DNA from: Thozetella sp. PMI_491
Lineage: Eukaryota; Ascomycota; Sordariomycetes; Chaetosphaeriales; Chaetosphaeriaceae
NCBI GenBank assembly: GCA_021432635.1
Contig: MU270069.1
Coordinates: 372,001 to 436,000 of the forward strand
DNA: 64,000 nucleotides
Direction: 5' to 3'
The notes below the pieces were generated by a model. That model saw only the letters and a list, made by a program, of their open reading frames with translations, did not search any database and was not told the DNA's origin. This document shows, one piece after another, positions 25,401-38,067 of this stretch (positions are counted from its first letter, which is position 1; each line of letters opens with the position of its first letter). Position numbers and translations under genes: made by a program.

Positions 25401-25820
25401 CCACGACGGCCTGAGGCAATGCCGAGCACGGGCTGGGCTCGCTCAGCTCCCAAGATCCATTCTCTGGGTGGCATCGTAGAAACCGCAACTCGATAGACTG
25501 GCCATCCTTTGAGACCGACGCAATCGTGCCCTGCTTTGACCAAGCGATTTGCCTAGGCATATTGATCAGCGGTTGTCCCTGGGGGGCCCAAACGCAGGCC
25601 ATGGCACCTACTGGCAACATCCACGAGCCCGTAGCTCATCCAAGCGTTGCTGGAGAGGTTTGCTCGGGGCCGGCGGTGGCGGGAGACTCAGGGGGTTCTC
25701 AATGACGGGATCGCCGAACAGATCGACGTCGTCCAGCGCCATCGAGGCGCCCATGACATCCATGGCCTCTTCCACGTTCATGGTGTCGTCGAGAAGGAGT
25801 GGCATATCGGTGGTGGCCAT
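22453..25820 (-). CDS. med16: Mediator complex subunit 16 (Med16/Sin4)
   Basis: 1006 residues in seven exons: 25820-25612, 25552-25195, 25142-24893, 24829-24384, 24327-24108, 24048-23929 and 23870-22453; introns are 59, 52, 63, 56, 59 and 58 nt and all phases close. Med16 sits in the Mediator tail and passes activator signals to RNA polymerase II. Family landmarks: an acidic N-terminus with DVDLFGDP and LDELRARGCC, then QQIAWSKQGTIASVS joined across intron 1. A beta-propeller region runs from there (FNLMYGP, FGPFHPNPAKSSLLCVTNNG, CFAFSDGTIQYRDR). An alpha-helical C-terminal half (VDYSEDSHHDQLVRN) ends in a Cys-rich block CARCASVMED...QQRKCSCGGNWGLL. Intron 2 (25194-25143) has a GC donor (CAG|GCAAGC). 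The last exon holds a possible 48-nt in-frame intron (23756-23709). Confidence 0.87.
25143..25194 (-). other. GC-AG intron in MED16
   Basis: On the minus strand the donor reads CAG|GCAAGC and the acceptor TTGCAG. Only this choice joins the conserved blocks LPLVLQSRQ and FNLMYGP in frame; the next GT downstream shifts the frame. A CTGAT branch-like site lies inside. Confidence 0.75.
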
Positions 25821-27354
25821 GACTGCCCGTGTATACTAGGTGGAGGAAATAGAGATGTCGCCTGTTTGCTTTCTTTCTGCCAGCACCAACGAGGCTGGAA
25901 GCATGCTAGGAAGTTCGGGTCGTGCACATTTCAGCCAGATAGCGCTGGAAGCAACACAAAGCTAGAAGGGGTGTCCAAGAGAGAGTCAGACGAAGGCATC
26001 ACACGACAGGAACCAGTGAGCTGCCTACAAGTCGTCTGCGCTGCAACACCGTTTTGCCACGAGCATGCCCGCTGTGCTAAGGTCTCCAGTGAGCTTTCCT
26101 TCTATTGAGACCAATTCGAGGTCCCCACAAAAGATGAGGTGGATACCAGCCACATGCTCCAGAAGTTGATATGTGGCTGGAAAGACCCATGCAAGTGGGG
26201 CGGCCTATTGTAGTCTCCCGGCAACCACCCAAGGTCTGACGCAACAAGGATTGGTACTGTGCTCCGTACAGTACTGCTCCTGGGGGATGTCGGCTGAAAT
26301 ATGGTTATGGGCATTGCGTTTATACATACAAACTCCTAGAAAAAAATCCCTCCCGAAACTCGATAATCGATTTAGCCACAAGAAATGGTAGGCAAATCTA
26401 GGGAGTTCTCCCAGCTCGGCAGAAGAAATTGAGAGGTGAACGAAGGTGTCGGACGGAGAAAAGAAGACAAACGGATCGAGGGCTGCAAATTAAGAGACGG
26501 AGCGGACAACGGGGCGTCTTACCTCATCCAGTTTTCACCGTTACTGAAGGAAGAAAGGAATGGTACAGCGACTGGCGCGAGACCAAAAAAAAGACCGCAA
26601 AGCTAAGCGCAACCCGGTCGCTCACCTCATGCGCCGTCTGTTAGCTAGCCCGTCCACCCTGCTGGGAGCCGTCTGCAACTTCTGCTGAACACTCCCTTTC
26701 GCTCTATAGTTTAAGAGTAGGAACCCGGCAAATACTGCTGAAGAATCCGAGTTAGCCACTTGCTCAGGGTGTTGAGTTGAAACTTCTTGCACGCTCTGGC
26801 TGCTGGGCAAGCTGTGGGAGACCGTAGTGCACAGCGCCTTCTCCGCCGTTAAAGCGGCCCCAAGAACGTGTCGGGGGTATCGCTGATCCGATTTGAAAGT
26901 GGCTAGCACGGCTACGGGAGGTGCCAGACAAATGGCCAAAGGGGTCCGGGTCCCCGTGAGAAACAAGAAGGCCGTGTGTGGATATGCATTGACTTCCGCA
27001 GCCCACTGCCCCCCCCCCATAACCGAAAACCCAACATCAGCCACATCCGCTTCCTCAACTCTCACTCTCCATTGTTCAACGTCGATGCTTCACCATTCAA
27101 CCACGCTCCTCGACATCTTCGTACCACTGATCTCTGGACGCTTATTGACCCCTTCCCGCCTACTATCTCCGCTCCTCCCCTGCAGAATATTTTTTTCCCA
27201 GCAGGGTGCCGACCTCAATCGCCCAAAAACAAAGTGTTAAAGACGCCAGACATGATATAAACAACGCTCGCCCATTCCGCAAACCTGCTTCTTCCTCGCC
27301 CTGGAACCCGCCCTCACCCTTCCGCCCTCTCTCGCGGTCCTCAAATCTTTCAAA
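25821..27354. promoter_or_regulatory. Divergent promoter region of MED16 and the sirtuin gene
   Basis: 1.5 kb. It holds CTCCGTACAGTAC at 26262-26274, related to palindromes in two other divergent promoters, and a long CT-rich leader (about 27040-27354) before the sirtuin start. No conserved ORF. Confidence 0.55.
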
Positions 27355-29372
27355 ATGGAGGAACCGACTTACCGCCAGTCGTCTCCCACCTCTCCTCTCT
27401 CCGAACTCTCCCAATCCCCATCGCCGCCGTCGCCCCTGCCCTTCGATGTAGCCAAGCGCTATCCGTCACCTAGCATTTCTGCCACGCCCTCCGGCAGCGC
27501 CTCTCCTTTGAAGATGGCGGCAGACGCGGGCGAGGAGATTCAAGTGCGTACCGATGGACCTCCGCCAAAGCGGCGCCGGATCGCCGCCCCGCCGAAGCCA
27601 CGGACCACCGCCTACGTGGAGTTGGACCATCGCGGCGCCGAGGGCGATGTCGCACTCGACCGACTCGTCACTGCACTGCGCAAGAAAAAGAAGATCATCG
27701 TGATCGCGGGTGCTGGCATTTCAGTTTCCGCCGGAAGTACGTGGCGATTTTGCCCTCCTGTACCCTTTTGCCTGGCGCGCGTGCGATTCGCGTCTGAGCC
27801 AGCCCCCCTTTTTTACTGACGCGTTTTCCAGTCCCTGACTTTCGATCCTCGACCGGTCTTTTCACAACACTGCGCGGCCAACACAAACTAAAGGCCTCGG
27901 GCAAGCACCTGTTCGACGCATCCGTGTACAAGCATGATTCCTCGACGTCGTCGTTCCACACCATGGTGCGGGAGATGGCCCATATGACTTCGGAGGCTAA
28001 GCCCACCCCTTTCCACCACCTGCTCGCGTCGCTCGCCAAGGAGGGCCGGTTGATGCGCTTGTATACCCAGAATGTCGACGGCATCGATACCCAGATGGAG
28101 CCGCTGGCCACCACGGTACCGCTCAATACCAAGGGCCCGTGGCCAACAACGATCCAGCTCCACGGTGGACTAGAAAAGATGGTGTGCTCCAAGTGTGGCA
28201 ATCTTGAGAACTTCAATGGCTCTCTCTTTGAGGGCCCCGAACCGCCCCCGTGCCTCAAGTGCGAGGAGCAAGATCAAGTCCGCACCGCATTTGCAGGCAA
28301 ACGGAGCCACGGAATCGGGCGGTTGCGACCGCGAATTGTGCTCTATAACGAGTATAACCCCGACGAGGAGGCTATCGGCAACGTATCGAAAGCAGATCTG
28401 CGACGCGTTCCCGACGCCGTCATCGTCGTCGGCACTAGCTTGAAGATCCCTGGAGTGCGACGGCTCGTCAAGGAGATGTGCCAGCTAACGAGGAGCCGAC
28501 GGGACGGCATCACTGCTTGGTTAAACACGGACCCTGAACCCGTTGGCGCTGAGTTCAAGGACTGTTGGGATTTCGTGATCCGCGGGAAATGTGACCATGT
28601 GGCTGAGATGGTCAACCTACCCCATTGGGACGAGCAAGAGATTGGGGATTCCTACAGAGTCGATGGAGACGAGCAGAAGGAGGAACGCTTCAAGGCTCGC
28701 CTTGGCCGTGATTCGGTTGAAATACACCTTGAGAGCAGGAAATCCCCTGTCACGCTTGACAACGAGCCTAAGTCGAAGCTGGTCGAGAAAGTCCAGGGCG
28801 GCATTCCCACTCCAAGTGCGAGCCCGCGGCGTACGCCCCTGCCATTCAGCCCCCAGCCGAAAAGCAAGACGAAGCAACAGAGCCTGCTGGCATTCGACGG
28901 CCCGAACAGTAAGCGAAAAGCGGATGACAGCGCTCCCGCGAAGGTATCCAAAACAAAGAAGCCCCGGCAGACAAAGAAAGATGCGCTTAAGGGCAAGCCC
29001 AGACCCAAGAACAACCTCGCTCAGACCTTTAAGGCAACCAAGAACGTGGCAGCTCCCGCCAAGGACCTCCAGAAAGAGGAGACGGCTATACCACCAGAGC
29101 AAGAGATAAAACAGGAGGATCAAGACATGGACTCCGATCTCTCCGACCTGCCGAGTGACTGCAGCTTCACGAGCCTGCCTCAGCTGCGACCCATCGCCAA
29201 GGTCAATCGCGAAATCATGTATAGGCAGGAGGGTGAGCCGCCAAGCAGCGTCGACGTTAGCTTCGTAACCGCCTTGGGGTCTCCTGCCACCTCCCCTGCT
29301 TTGAAGCCTGTCTTGAGCGCTATGGTCTCGCCTGAACCGAAGCCAGTTGCGATAGACCATCTGGTTGACTGA
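27355..29372 (+). CDS. NAD-dependent histone deacetylase, Hst3/Hst4-type sirtuin
   Basis: 640 residues. Hst3/Hst4 remove acetyl groups from histone H3 Lys56 after S phase and affect genome stability and silencing. Exons are 27355-27736 and 27832-29372; the 95-nt intron (donor GTACGT, acceptor CCAG) splits the NAD-binding motif between GAGISVSAG and IPDFRSSTGLF. Other motifs: TQNVDGIDTQ, the catalytic His238 in IQLHGGLE, zinc Cys246, Cys249, Cys268 and Cys271, RPRIVLYNEYNPDEEAIG, which is the Hst3/Hst4 style of the acetyl-lysine loop, and VVGTSLKIPGVRRL. The N-terminus is Ser/Pro-rich with a PPKRRRI patch, a likely nuclear signal. The C-terminal ~220 residues are Lys/Pro-rich and disordered, with many SP/TP sites. 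The subtype is from pattern memory; Sir2 membership is certain. Confidence 0.92.
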
Positions 29373-30688
29373 GTTGAGTTATGAGAGGACGAACCCACAC
29401 TTCATAGGTCGTGCTCAGCATGATCGCGTGTTAAGGGTCTCACTATCCACCGCGCTTGCCTCTCGAGCATATTACCCGTACCATTCGGCCTAACCGAGCT
29501 GGTGTTTTGTAAATACTTTCTCCAACGCGTGTACCATATCACTCCACAAGTCTACACCCGGGTTTAGCGTAGGACATACAGTGCTATGCCTCGAACCTAT
29601 AGTGAGACGGGGCCTCCTAATACGAGATGGTTCCTTCAGCCACAAGTAAAGCGTCGATTCCCCGACGCATCATGACCTTTATCACTTGGCGTCCCTTAAT
29701 CTCGACTACGGCGGGGGAAGAGGAGGAAGGGAAGAGGAGGGAGGGAGGGAGGGGCCCACAGTGTCAAGCATCTATCATAAACCGCGAGGGGGGTAATTAA
29801 GGAAGGCCACAGACGTTAGACGAGTAACATGAAGTGTTGCGTCTACGCTATCATGTACGTGTAGAGCTTTAATAATACATTGAGAAAGTGTGTATCTGCA
29901 CAACAAGTGCTGTGTTGATATTGTGTTTCACATGTTTGAGGGCGGTTTTGCTACACCTTTTCTGCCTCAGTATCAACGCCACTCCGAAGTCACAGTTGCT
30001 CAAAGATTTGAATTGACCACGGTCATTGTGGTATCGCCAGTTCTGATGCTACGTACAGAGTTGCAATTCACATTGCCTTTTGCCACTGACCACCTTGCCA
30101 ATCATACCCGGTCCATGATGAACCCAGACCGCCTTTTAGATACTCTACACTTCGAATGCCTCGTGTGGTCTCTTCACTCCCGAGGAGCGTCGGCCAAGCT
30201 GCAAGAGAGCTAGGGGATGCGTCGCATGGGGGAAAGAAACCAGGCGGGCATACCGCGCTGTAAATACAGAGAGGGCGCATGATGCGACCTCCCATGCAAG
30301 TCGTCCACTTGCTGCGCCCTTGCATAACCACCGTCTAAGGAGTAACAATGAACACTAGCTCGCAACGCCATGCCCTTTGTCTCTGTTCCGGTCGGCGCAG
30401 ACAACCCTCATCGCTGGCTAGAAAGACAATGCGGCACTCTCGTTAATAAACTCCTCTCCTCTCCAGTGAGCTTCCAAAGGCTACCAATGCAAGGGAAAGC
30501 AGGACATGCGGGTGGTTGTAGAATTTCTCTGCAAACATTTCTGCCCAAAACAGCGGGAAATAGTGACCCAGGCGCACAGAGCGGAGTCTATTGTGAAGTG
30601 TCCACATTCAACCATATCGTTGAAAGTAATATCCCATGTCGTACTGTGATGCTGACAAGTCGCGCATCGTCTGCAGATCTGAAGGAGC
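29373..30688. other. Convergent spacer between the sirtuin gene and CHD1
   Basis: 1.3 kb of 3' flanks. Contains a polypurine tract (about 29713-29754) that ends in a G-quadruplex-type sequence. A 107-codon ORF (29890-30213) looks non-coding. Confidence 0.55.
29739..29754 (+). other. G-quadruplex-type tract (GGGA)3GGGG
   Basis: Four G runs of three or four separated by single A, the classic parallel G-quadruplex pattern, at the end of a ~40-nt polypurine stretch some 370 bp downstream of the sirtuin stop codon. If transcribed in the 3' UTR, the sense RNA could also fold. Confidence 0.7.
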
Positions 30689-33600
30689 TTAGTATGGGCT
30701 GTGGCGCGCCGAGGGGCTGTGGCTCTGCCACGAAGGACGACTACGATCCCCGTCGCGCCTATGACGGGAGAAGTTGAGTCGATCACTACTGTCGTAGTAG
30801 TTGCGGCGCTGGGGGTCTTCGCGGCGATCTTCGCGACGATCGTCACGACGCTCCTCACGTCGGTGGTTGTCTCGGCGGTCATCTCGATACGGGTCTCGAG
30901 GCCGCCGTTCCTCTCGATCACTCGCAATCTCTCCATCTTCGAGATCCGGATGTTTCGACTTCTTCGGTTCAGGTGCCTTCTCGTCCGCCTCCTTCTTGTC
31001 CCGTTTCATGAGATCCTCAAACATCCTCTGCAGGCGTGGACCGGACACCATGTAGTCACCGAGCGGCCAAATGGCTGACAAGAACTCCCTACGTGAAGAT
31101 TAGCTTCTTATATTTATGCATCTCGATCGCACACACGGTCGCGACTTACCAGAATTGCGGCTCCAAGCTCTCGAGGTCGCCGGTGTTCCTGTCCCTGAGG
31201 TCCTTCAGGAATTTGCCGAAGACTCGAATCTCATGACCTAAGATCTTGGCACGCTCCTTCAGATCGGGGAACCGCTCTTTCGAGTACATGATGCGCTCCA
31301 TGTGAGGCCGCAACGGTCGCAACACAGACCAAACAAGCTGCTCGTTATTGGTCGAGTCGATCTGATCGTCGCGGAGCTCGGCCAGCTCCAAGTAACGATC
31401 CACAGCCTTCTGTCTGTGCCGCTTAAGCTTCTCCAGTTCCTCGGGATCCAGCTTCGGCCGCTGCTTATCCTTCGGCTTCTTCGCATGCTTGCCGTCGGAT
31501 CCACGGCGATCGTCGTCGACGCGGCGATGCTTGCTGTTGCGATCATCGTGAGCATCTGTATGCTTCCGCTTGTGCTCAGGACGAGGTGTCCCTCGCTCGT
31601 GGGCATTGCTGTGCGATCGGTGATGCTCGCCATGCGTGTGACTGCGCTCGCGGTTCTGGCTGGGCTTCTTGACCATTTGTGGAGCCGGAGACGCAGAGCT
31701 GCCCAGCTCACGGCGGTGGCCGTTGATCAAGTTCTTCTTGCTGCGGTGGTGGTTTTCGACCGCCTTCTTGGCAGCAGCATCATCCGAGTACTTGGCGAGG
31801 AGCACCGAAAGCAGATACTCGGATCGGCGCACGAGGTGGACGGCGCCGGGAGATTGGATGCCCCTATCGTCGCCCTTCTTCCGTTCTTCCTTCTTGTCAA
31901 CGCGGTGCTCCTCTAGGAAGAATTTCCCTTGCATGTCCAGCTCAGGGTCGTCCCGAATCTGCGTCCAAGCGCCGAACCCGTACCTGTCAATGCCGACAAG
32001 AAGCATGCCATCCTCGCGAGCACCCCAAGGGCATGTGTAGGTTGCCCCCTTTGTTGCATCGGGAAGACGGAAGGTGTCATTGTTATCGTGCTCTCGGAGA
32101 ACTTGACGAAGTAGTTTTAGCTGGGGTGGGCGCTCGAGGACGGTCTCAGCGTTCACTTTCCGAACCTCGCCAAAGTCCACCAGCACGGCCTTTTTGTCTT
32201 TCTTGGCCAGTGGTTTGCCGGCCCTCTCCTCCTCGGCCTGCACTTTATCGTTGTACGAGTCGACAGCCTCCCGGCTGACACCAACAAGGTCATCGAGGAT
32301 GGACCTAAGGAAGTCGCGGTCTCTATCACCCAAGCGAGCGTCGTGGATCACTTCATCCTCGCGGTCATCCATGGAGCCGTAGCGGAAGAAGGCCCGTATG
32401 AGATTTCGGGTCTCCTTTTCGTTGAGCGGACGCCTTGGGTCTGACATCAGAGCCCGTTGCTCCTCCTCTTCTTCCTGCTCTTGCTTCTCCCGCTGCCTCT
32501 TCTTTGCGAGGCGCTCGGCCCGATCCGAGTCGGCTGCAACCTTCTTGTTGTTCTTCAGCGTAGCTTTCCGAGGGGCATTCTCTTCCATCGCCTTGGCCAG
32601 GTACTCTTCGTTCTTTCGCTGGTCCTCCTCGGCTTTGATGACAGCCAGCTCCTCCGCGGGAATGATTTGGTCCCAGTCAAGCGCGAGGTCGTCGACTTTG
32701 ACGTCGGTGACCTGCATCCAGTTGTCCCAATCAATTCCACCGCTGCTAAGGTTGATCTTGTCGTCCACATCGGTCTTGGTCACTTCGGCATTCTCAAGGA
32801 TCGCATCAATGTCCAGCTGCTCTAGCTTCTGTTGGTTGCTTGACTGCTCAAAGAGGTTCTGAGACCGCATCTTCAGAATCATCTGGATGTCTTCCGAGGT
32901 CTTCGCCTCGTCAAGCTTCAGGCCACGCTCCTTGAACTGCTCACGCAGTGCCTTGCCCTCGTCGGTGACGCCGGCCTGGATGGTTAGGTACTCGAGGAAG
33001 AGCTTGTTGCGCGCCCGCTTAACGACTTCTTCCTCGATGGTCTGCTTGGCGACGAGCCGGTAGACATTTACGGGCTTCTTTTGGCCAATACGGTGAGCTC
33101 GTGCCATGGCCTGTAAATCGGCCTGCGGGTTCCAGTCTGAGTCGTAGATGATCACAGTGTCCGCGGTCATCAAGTTGATGCCAAGACCACCGGCGCGGGT
33201 GGAGAGCAAGAAGCAAAAGTCGTCACTGTCCTCAGCATTAAAGTGGTTGATCGCCATACGTCGAGGTCCCGCGGGGATGGTGCCGTCAAGGCGCTGGAAC
33301 GGGTACTGGCGGACGCGGAGGTAGTCGCCGAGGATGTCCAGCATCTTGACCATCTGGCTGAAGATCAAGACTCGGTGGCCATCTTTCCTCAGCTTGGCAA
33401 GGAGCTGGTCGAGAAGCATCATCTTGCCACTGCTAGTAATGAGGCCCTTGATTTGGTCCTCGCGCCGCGTGCTGCCCGCAAGGACGCGCTCCTCAGCGCC
33501 GTGGAACATGAAAGGGTGGTTGCTGACTTTCTTCAACTCCATCATGATGTTCAGAAGCGACTGCTTGTGGCCGCTGCTAGCATCGGTGAGCGCGGCGTAG

Positions 33601-35945
33601 TTTCTGGTGAGGATGTTCTTGTAGTATTCTAGCTGGACATCGGAGAGCTCAACCCGGATGATCTTTTCGGTCTTCGGGGGTAGGTCGGACTCGACCGTTT
33701 CCTTCGTCCGGCGCAGGATGTAGGGCTGGATGGCAGTATGTAACTCCCGCAGCTTAGCCTGGGTTTGCAGCTGCTTGGCTTCGTCCTTATCAGCATCCAC
33801 AGGATCCTTGTCATCGGCAGTGGACAGCAGCTCGAGATCCTCATCGATCAAGACCTTCCCGGGGTTGAGAAAGTCTAGGAGGGCAGAGAGCTCGGCCAGA
33901 TTGTTTTGGATGGGAGTTCCCGTGATGAGCACCTTGCACGGGACACCGAAGCTGTTTAGCTTCCCGTACAGCTGAGACTCCCGGTTCTTGAGGCGATGGG
34001 CTTCGTCAACGGCTAGAACCTGCCACTTCACGGTCTTCAGGATGTCAGCATCAACTAGGATGTAGTCGTATGACGTGACCAAGACGTTGAACTTGGGCTT
34101 CTTCGGATTGCCGTCGATAAAGAGCTCGTAGTTGCGGATATTGGATCGTGCCGTCTCGGGGCCTAGGTAGACGACATAGTTCAAGTCCGGCGCCCAGAAG
34201 TTGAAGGTGTCGCACCAGGCCGGGATGACACTGAGGGGGGCCACAACGAGGAACGGCCCTTCTTGGCCTCGGGCGTTTCGAAGCCAGCTGAGGAAGGAGA
34301 CGCTCTGGACCGTCTTGCCGAGGCCCATCTCGTCGGCGAGTATGACATTGTTCCCGCGAGTCCAGTTGAGCGCCAAAAAATTAAGGCCTCTCATCTGGAA
34401 CTCGCGGAGCTGCCCGCCTTGGACGTAGTCGGGCTGCTTCTCGAGCTTGGTCATCCGAGACCGGGTCTCGAGACTGGTTTGTTTACGGTCGGATTGCCAC
34501 GAGCGGGTAGTCCGATCTAGAAACTGGTCGATCTTGTCCTGGGCATGTTCACTAACGAGCGAAGCGGTTTCCCACGTGCAATCGTCGTACTGAAGGCCCT
34601 TCCACTTGATGAAGTATTCATCGCCCTCCTCGCCGTCGCGCACGGCGACTACGCGCTCAACCTTGGTGTAATCCTGCAAGGCTTCTTCCTCGCGCTCTCG
34701 GTCGAGCAGCCACTGTTCGCGCTGTTCAGGCGTCACCTCTTCGCCGCCATAACGCATGTCCAGCTCGTATTCGACTATTTTGCGAAAGTAGTTCTCGAGG
34801 CGCCGAAGGCCTCGGAATCCCGCGACCGTCTCGGTGGTTTCCCACGTGTCGTGGAGATGGGACTTGCCCTGCCATTTAATGAAGAACTCAAAGTCGGTGC
34901 GGGGGGAGTTGGCAGCCAGCTCGGCACCATCCTTGAGGCGATGTCGAATGACCTTCTCGATATACGGCGAGTTGTCCTCGACATCGGCAGCCCAGTAGTT
35001 CGGCGTGAGCTCAGACTCGTCTTCCTCCTCAGCCTCGCTCTCCTGGTAGGCACCTGCCGATACCTGGGCAGCTCGGCGGCTAGACCATCTTTTTTCGGCG
35101 AATGCCAGCGCCGGCTGCAGCTCTTGCTGACGGCGAGCCTTCTTCTGGAAGCTGCGGGCCTTCGCACCGCCGTAGTTGTCGGAGTCGGAATCGTCGGCAG
35201 AGGTCTGACGGGCGGGGGTTCCCCTCTTTGAGGCTGTTGGAGATGGTGGAATTAGGAATCACGATGAAATCAATGAGTAAAGGGTTGGGAGTGATAGAGA
35301 CGTACTCGGCAGTGACCGCTCAATGCGCCGTCGCTTCGCAGGCTTGCGACTAACTTGGATGACATCCGATTCCGAAACATCGTCTTCTTCGTCAGACTCG
35401 ACCTAGTGTGACGTTAGAGGACCGGGTGTTGATGCATGGCAGCAGTGACGAGACTCACGATCTTCCTTCGCTGGGTCGGTCGCGACTGTTGGGCACGTTA
35501 GCATTTATTGCCTGGGCTGTTTGAAAGAGGGACAGAGCGTGTGGCATACACTGCGTCTCAATCCGTAAAGTTCCGGGTTCTCCCTCATAAACTCATCTTC
35601 CATCGTGGCTTTCCGCTTCGGCGCCGGCCGGGAGTCGCTGGCGGCACCGTCGGCCTTGTCCTCATCGCTTTGGGCAGAGGCGCGACTGTCGTCCATGTCA
35701 AAGTCGGCATCCTCATCGGGATTGTCATTGTCCGAGTCTGAAGGCTCTTCCAAAGTTACCTCCGGTTTGTCGATGGTGATATCGGCCGGGCCCGGGGACG
35801 ATGCGGCAAGTTCGGCGGGCTCGGCGGGCGCTACGTCCGACAGATCGCTATCGCTGGCGACACCGTTCGGGAATCCAACTGTAATGTCCTCTGCCACCGG
35901 AGAGACGTGTCCATTGACCGGACTAGCATCCTCCGAGGCAGACAT
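30689..35945 (-). CDS. chd1: CHD1 chromodomain-helicase-DNA-binding chromatin remodeller
   Basis: 1667 residues in five exons: 35945-35550, 35485-35459, 35402-35306, 35233-31150 and 31088-30689; introns are 64, 56, 72 and 61 nt, all in phase. CHD1 slides and spaces nucleosomes over transcribed genes. Domain order: acidic Ser/Asp N-terminus; LYGLRRS-SRPTQRRK; tandem chromodomains at about 240-400 (FFIKWQGKSHLHDTW, YFIKWKGLQYDDCTWE); Snf2 ATPase with DEMGLGKT (Lys480) and DEAH (Asp583); helicase C part with STRAGGLGINL and QAMARAHRIGQ. The SANT-SLIDE-like DNA-binding region follows (IRAFFRYGSMDDRED, GIDRYGFGAWTQIRDDPEL), then a basic linker, the CHD1 C-terminal helical domain (LRPHMERIMYSKERFPDLKERAKILG, split by the last intron) and an Arg/Asp-rich tail. 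Exon 2 is only 27 nt. Confidence 0.96.
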
Positions 35946-38067
35946 CTTGATGGTTAGGGCCGAGGATGCCTGCTGTAAGACGGCGATGTCAGTGAGAAAA
36001 TTTCTGCCATTTTGAGTTTGGGTCGCGGAACGGGAGGAAACAGGCCGTTTCGGCGACTCGGAATCGTCAAGAAACGGGAATAAACCGCCAGGGAAGACTT
36101 GTCAATGATGCTTGTCGCATCAGAGGCGCGTCCGTGATGATCTCGAGGCTGGGGGACGACGGAAGGCAATTGGCAGTCCTGGTGGCCAAGGGAGCCGGTC
36201 GAAGTGCGCCGGAGACCTCGATCTCATCGATGAGAAGCAATTACATCGATCCACGGGGATTGGAGGCATTTGGAAAGCTCGAGAGAGGGTATGCCCGACG
36301 AGCATGTGCCTCAGGGTATCGTAGGCGGGTTCGACAGCGACGACGGCGGCGGCAGCACCAAACAGGTCGTGTAGGGAGAGTCGAAATGAGCACGAGGACT
36401 TACAAGTCATGAACGGTCTGACTCCAGGCTGGGGAAGAGACCTGGTCTCGATCACAATGGGTAGAGACAATGGGTGGTGTATGGGGGGGGGGGTGGTTGT
36501 TCACTGATACCCTGGAAGAGATGGTGGGCAGTGAAATGTGAAAATGGTAGTGGAGGAACAGCGAAGGTTGAAGGTCGACCGACACGACTTTTCAGCGGGC
36601 TAGCACCCAGACCCACATTTCCTGAGGCTGACCATCGACCAGGAGGCTACTTTCCATTACCTAAGCCGCCTGATTCGACCTCTAACCCTCCCATCCCAAC
36701 CCAGCTCCTCTCCCAGCCCCGTCACGGCTTGTTCTTCCCGTCCCCAACCCGGTGACAAAGCGGACACGACGTGCTTCTCAACTGTCCATATTGGGGGTCT
36801 TGGCTCCGCCAGGCGCGCTGCTGTATGGGCCTTGTTGAGGTGCTTGCGCCTAGATATCTTTGTTTCTTCTCCCTCTTGCGATGCGCTTAGCCCTTTAGCT
36901 AAAGCACCATAGTAAAGAAAGGGCCTCCGGCATTCGCCATTGCTGGCCGTAGGATGTTATCTTAGCCGACGGAGACTTGAAGCCTCCCGTGCCGCTATCG
37001 CCCTGCGGAGGTGTGTCAATGGCCCAACGCGGCGCGCGGCGGTTCGCCAGAGTTCACCTGCAACGTGGCCGGCAAGGCTGCATCTCGTGCACGCGGAACC
37101 GACGCCGCCGTCCATATTTCAGACAGACACTGTGTAAGCGCACGCTTCAGTGCCTGCGCTCGATATTCAAGATAGCAACCGCGGCTACCAAGAGGTCGGC
37201 AGGCCGTCCAGCCTTTGCATTCCTCCGATAGCATACCTGCGAAGGGACAGGATCATCTTGATTTCGAGTTGCTGCATCACTGTGGCATCACGACCCGCTA
37301 GATGAATTCGATTACTGGGCCGGCGAGACCAGGTAACCCGAAAATTGGAGATCATGCAAGTTTGATATCCGAGCGAGATATGCAGCTAAGGGGGGCATCT
37401 GCTTGTTGCCGCCCTGATGACATCTCGGCTCAGGATGACGGTGATCTCTCAGAACATAGGTACTCGCCATTCGTGAGTGTGAGAAGAGGACAGTTTGGCC
37501 AGGGAGGGGATGGTTTGCATTCAAAACTCCCGCCCTATTCCGAGTTTTGGGCATACAAGCCTGATTGAGAGAGAGTATATTTGATCAGGTCCTTGTAGAG
37601 AAAGAAGCAAGCCCTGAATTTGATAACAAACCCCCAGTTAAGTTGTCAATGCTTACACTGCATGGAACAAATATACAGAGGGAGGTGGACTAGGTAGTTC
37701 TTGACTTCGGATGATGGATGGTTCGTTTGCGTTCTGCGACGGCTTTATGACGGATGCTCGAAAAAAAACCTGCCTATCAGGAGAATGCATTTCTGATGAC
37801 CTATGAAAGCAGTGGCCGGTGCCCCTCATTCACAGGTCCTTTGGCAATTTTTAACCCCACCACGCACCGTTTTCCATCTTCACCACCAAACCAAGCATCA
37901 ACATCGCCAGCCAGCAGGCCCCAATCATTCACAGGTCCTACGACCCGTGCCTGGCGCTTCATTCCTCGCGGTCTCTCCAGTCGCGGTTTGCGACAAGCCC
38001 TCGCACCCTCCATATCCCGAAAGCTAACCCCAATTTGTCGTCATTGCCCGGCACCCGCGACCTAAAA
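35946..38067. promoter_or_regulatory. Divergent promoter region of CHD1 and RLI1
   Basis: 2.1 kb. A G11 run lies at 36483-36493. Near RLI1 a 15-bp sequence TCATTCACAGGTCCT occurs twice, at 37826-37840 and 37925-37939. Frames of 60-136 codons between 36110 and 37570 overlap on both strands and match nothing I know. Confidence 0.55.
37826..37939 (+). repeat. Pair of 15-bp direct repeats upstream of RLI1
   Basis: TCATTCACAGGTCCT is present exactly at 37826-37840 and again at 37925-37939, 99 bp apart start to start, and 128-242 bp upstream of the RLI1 ATG. The spacing and promoter position suggest a cis element; no factor can be named. Confidence 0.8.

Noticed and set aside
37016-37231. Possible Zn2Cys6 regulator fragment (GCISCTRNRRR)
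   Set aside because: Only one CxxC pair; the remaining cysteines of the cluster are absent and the frame is short.
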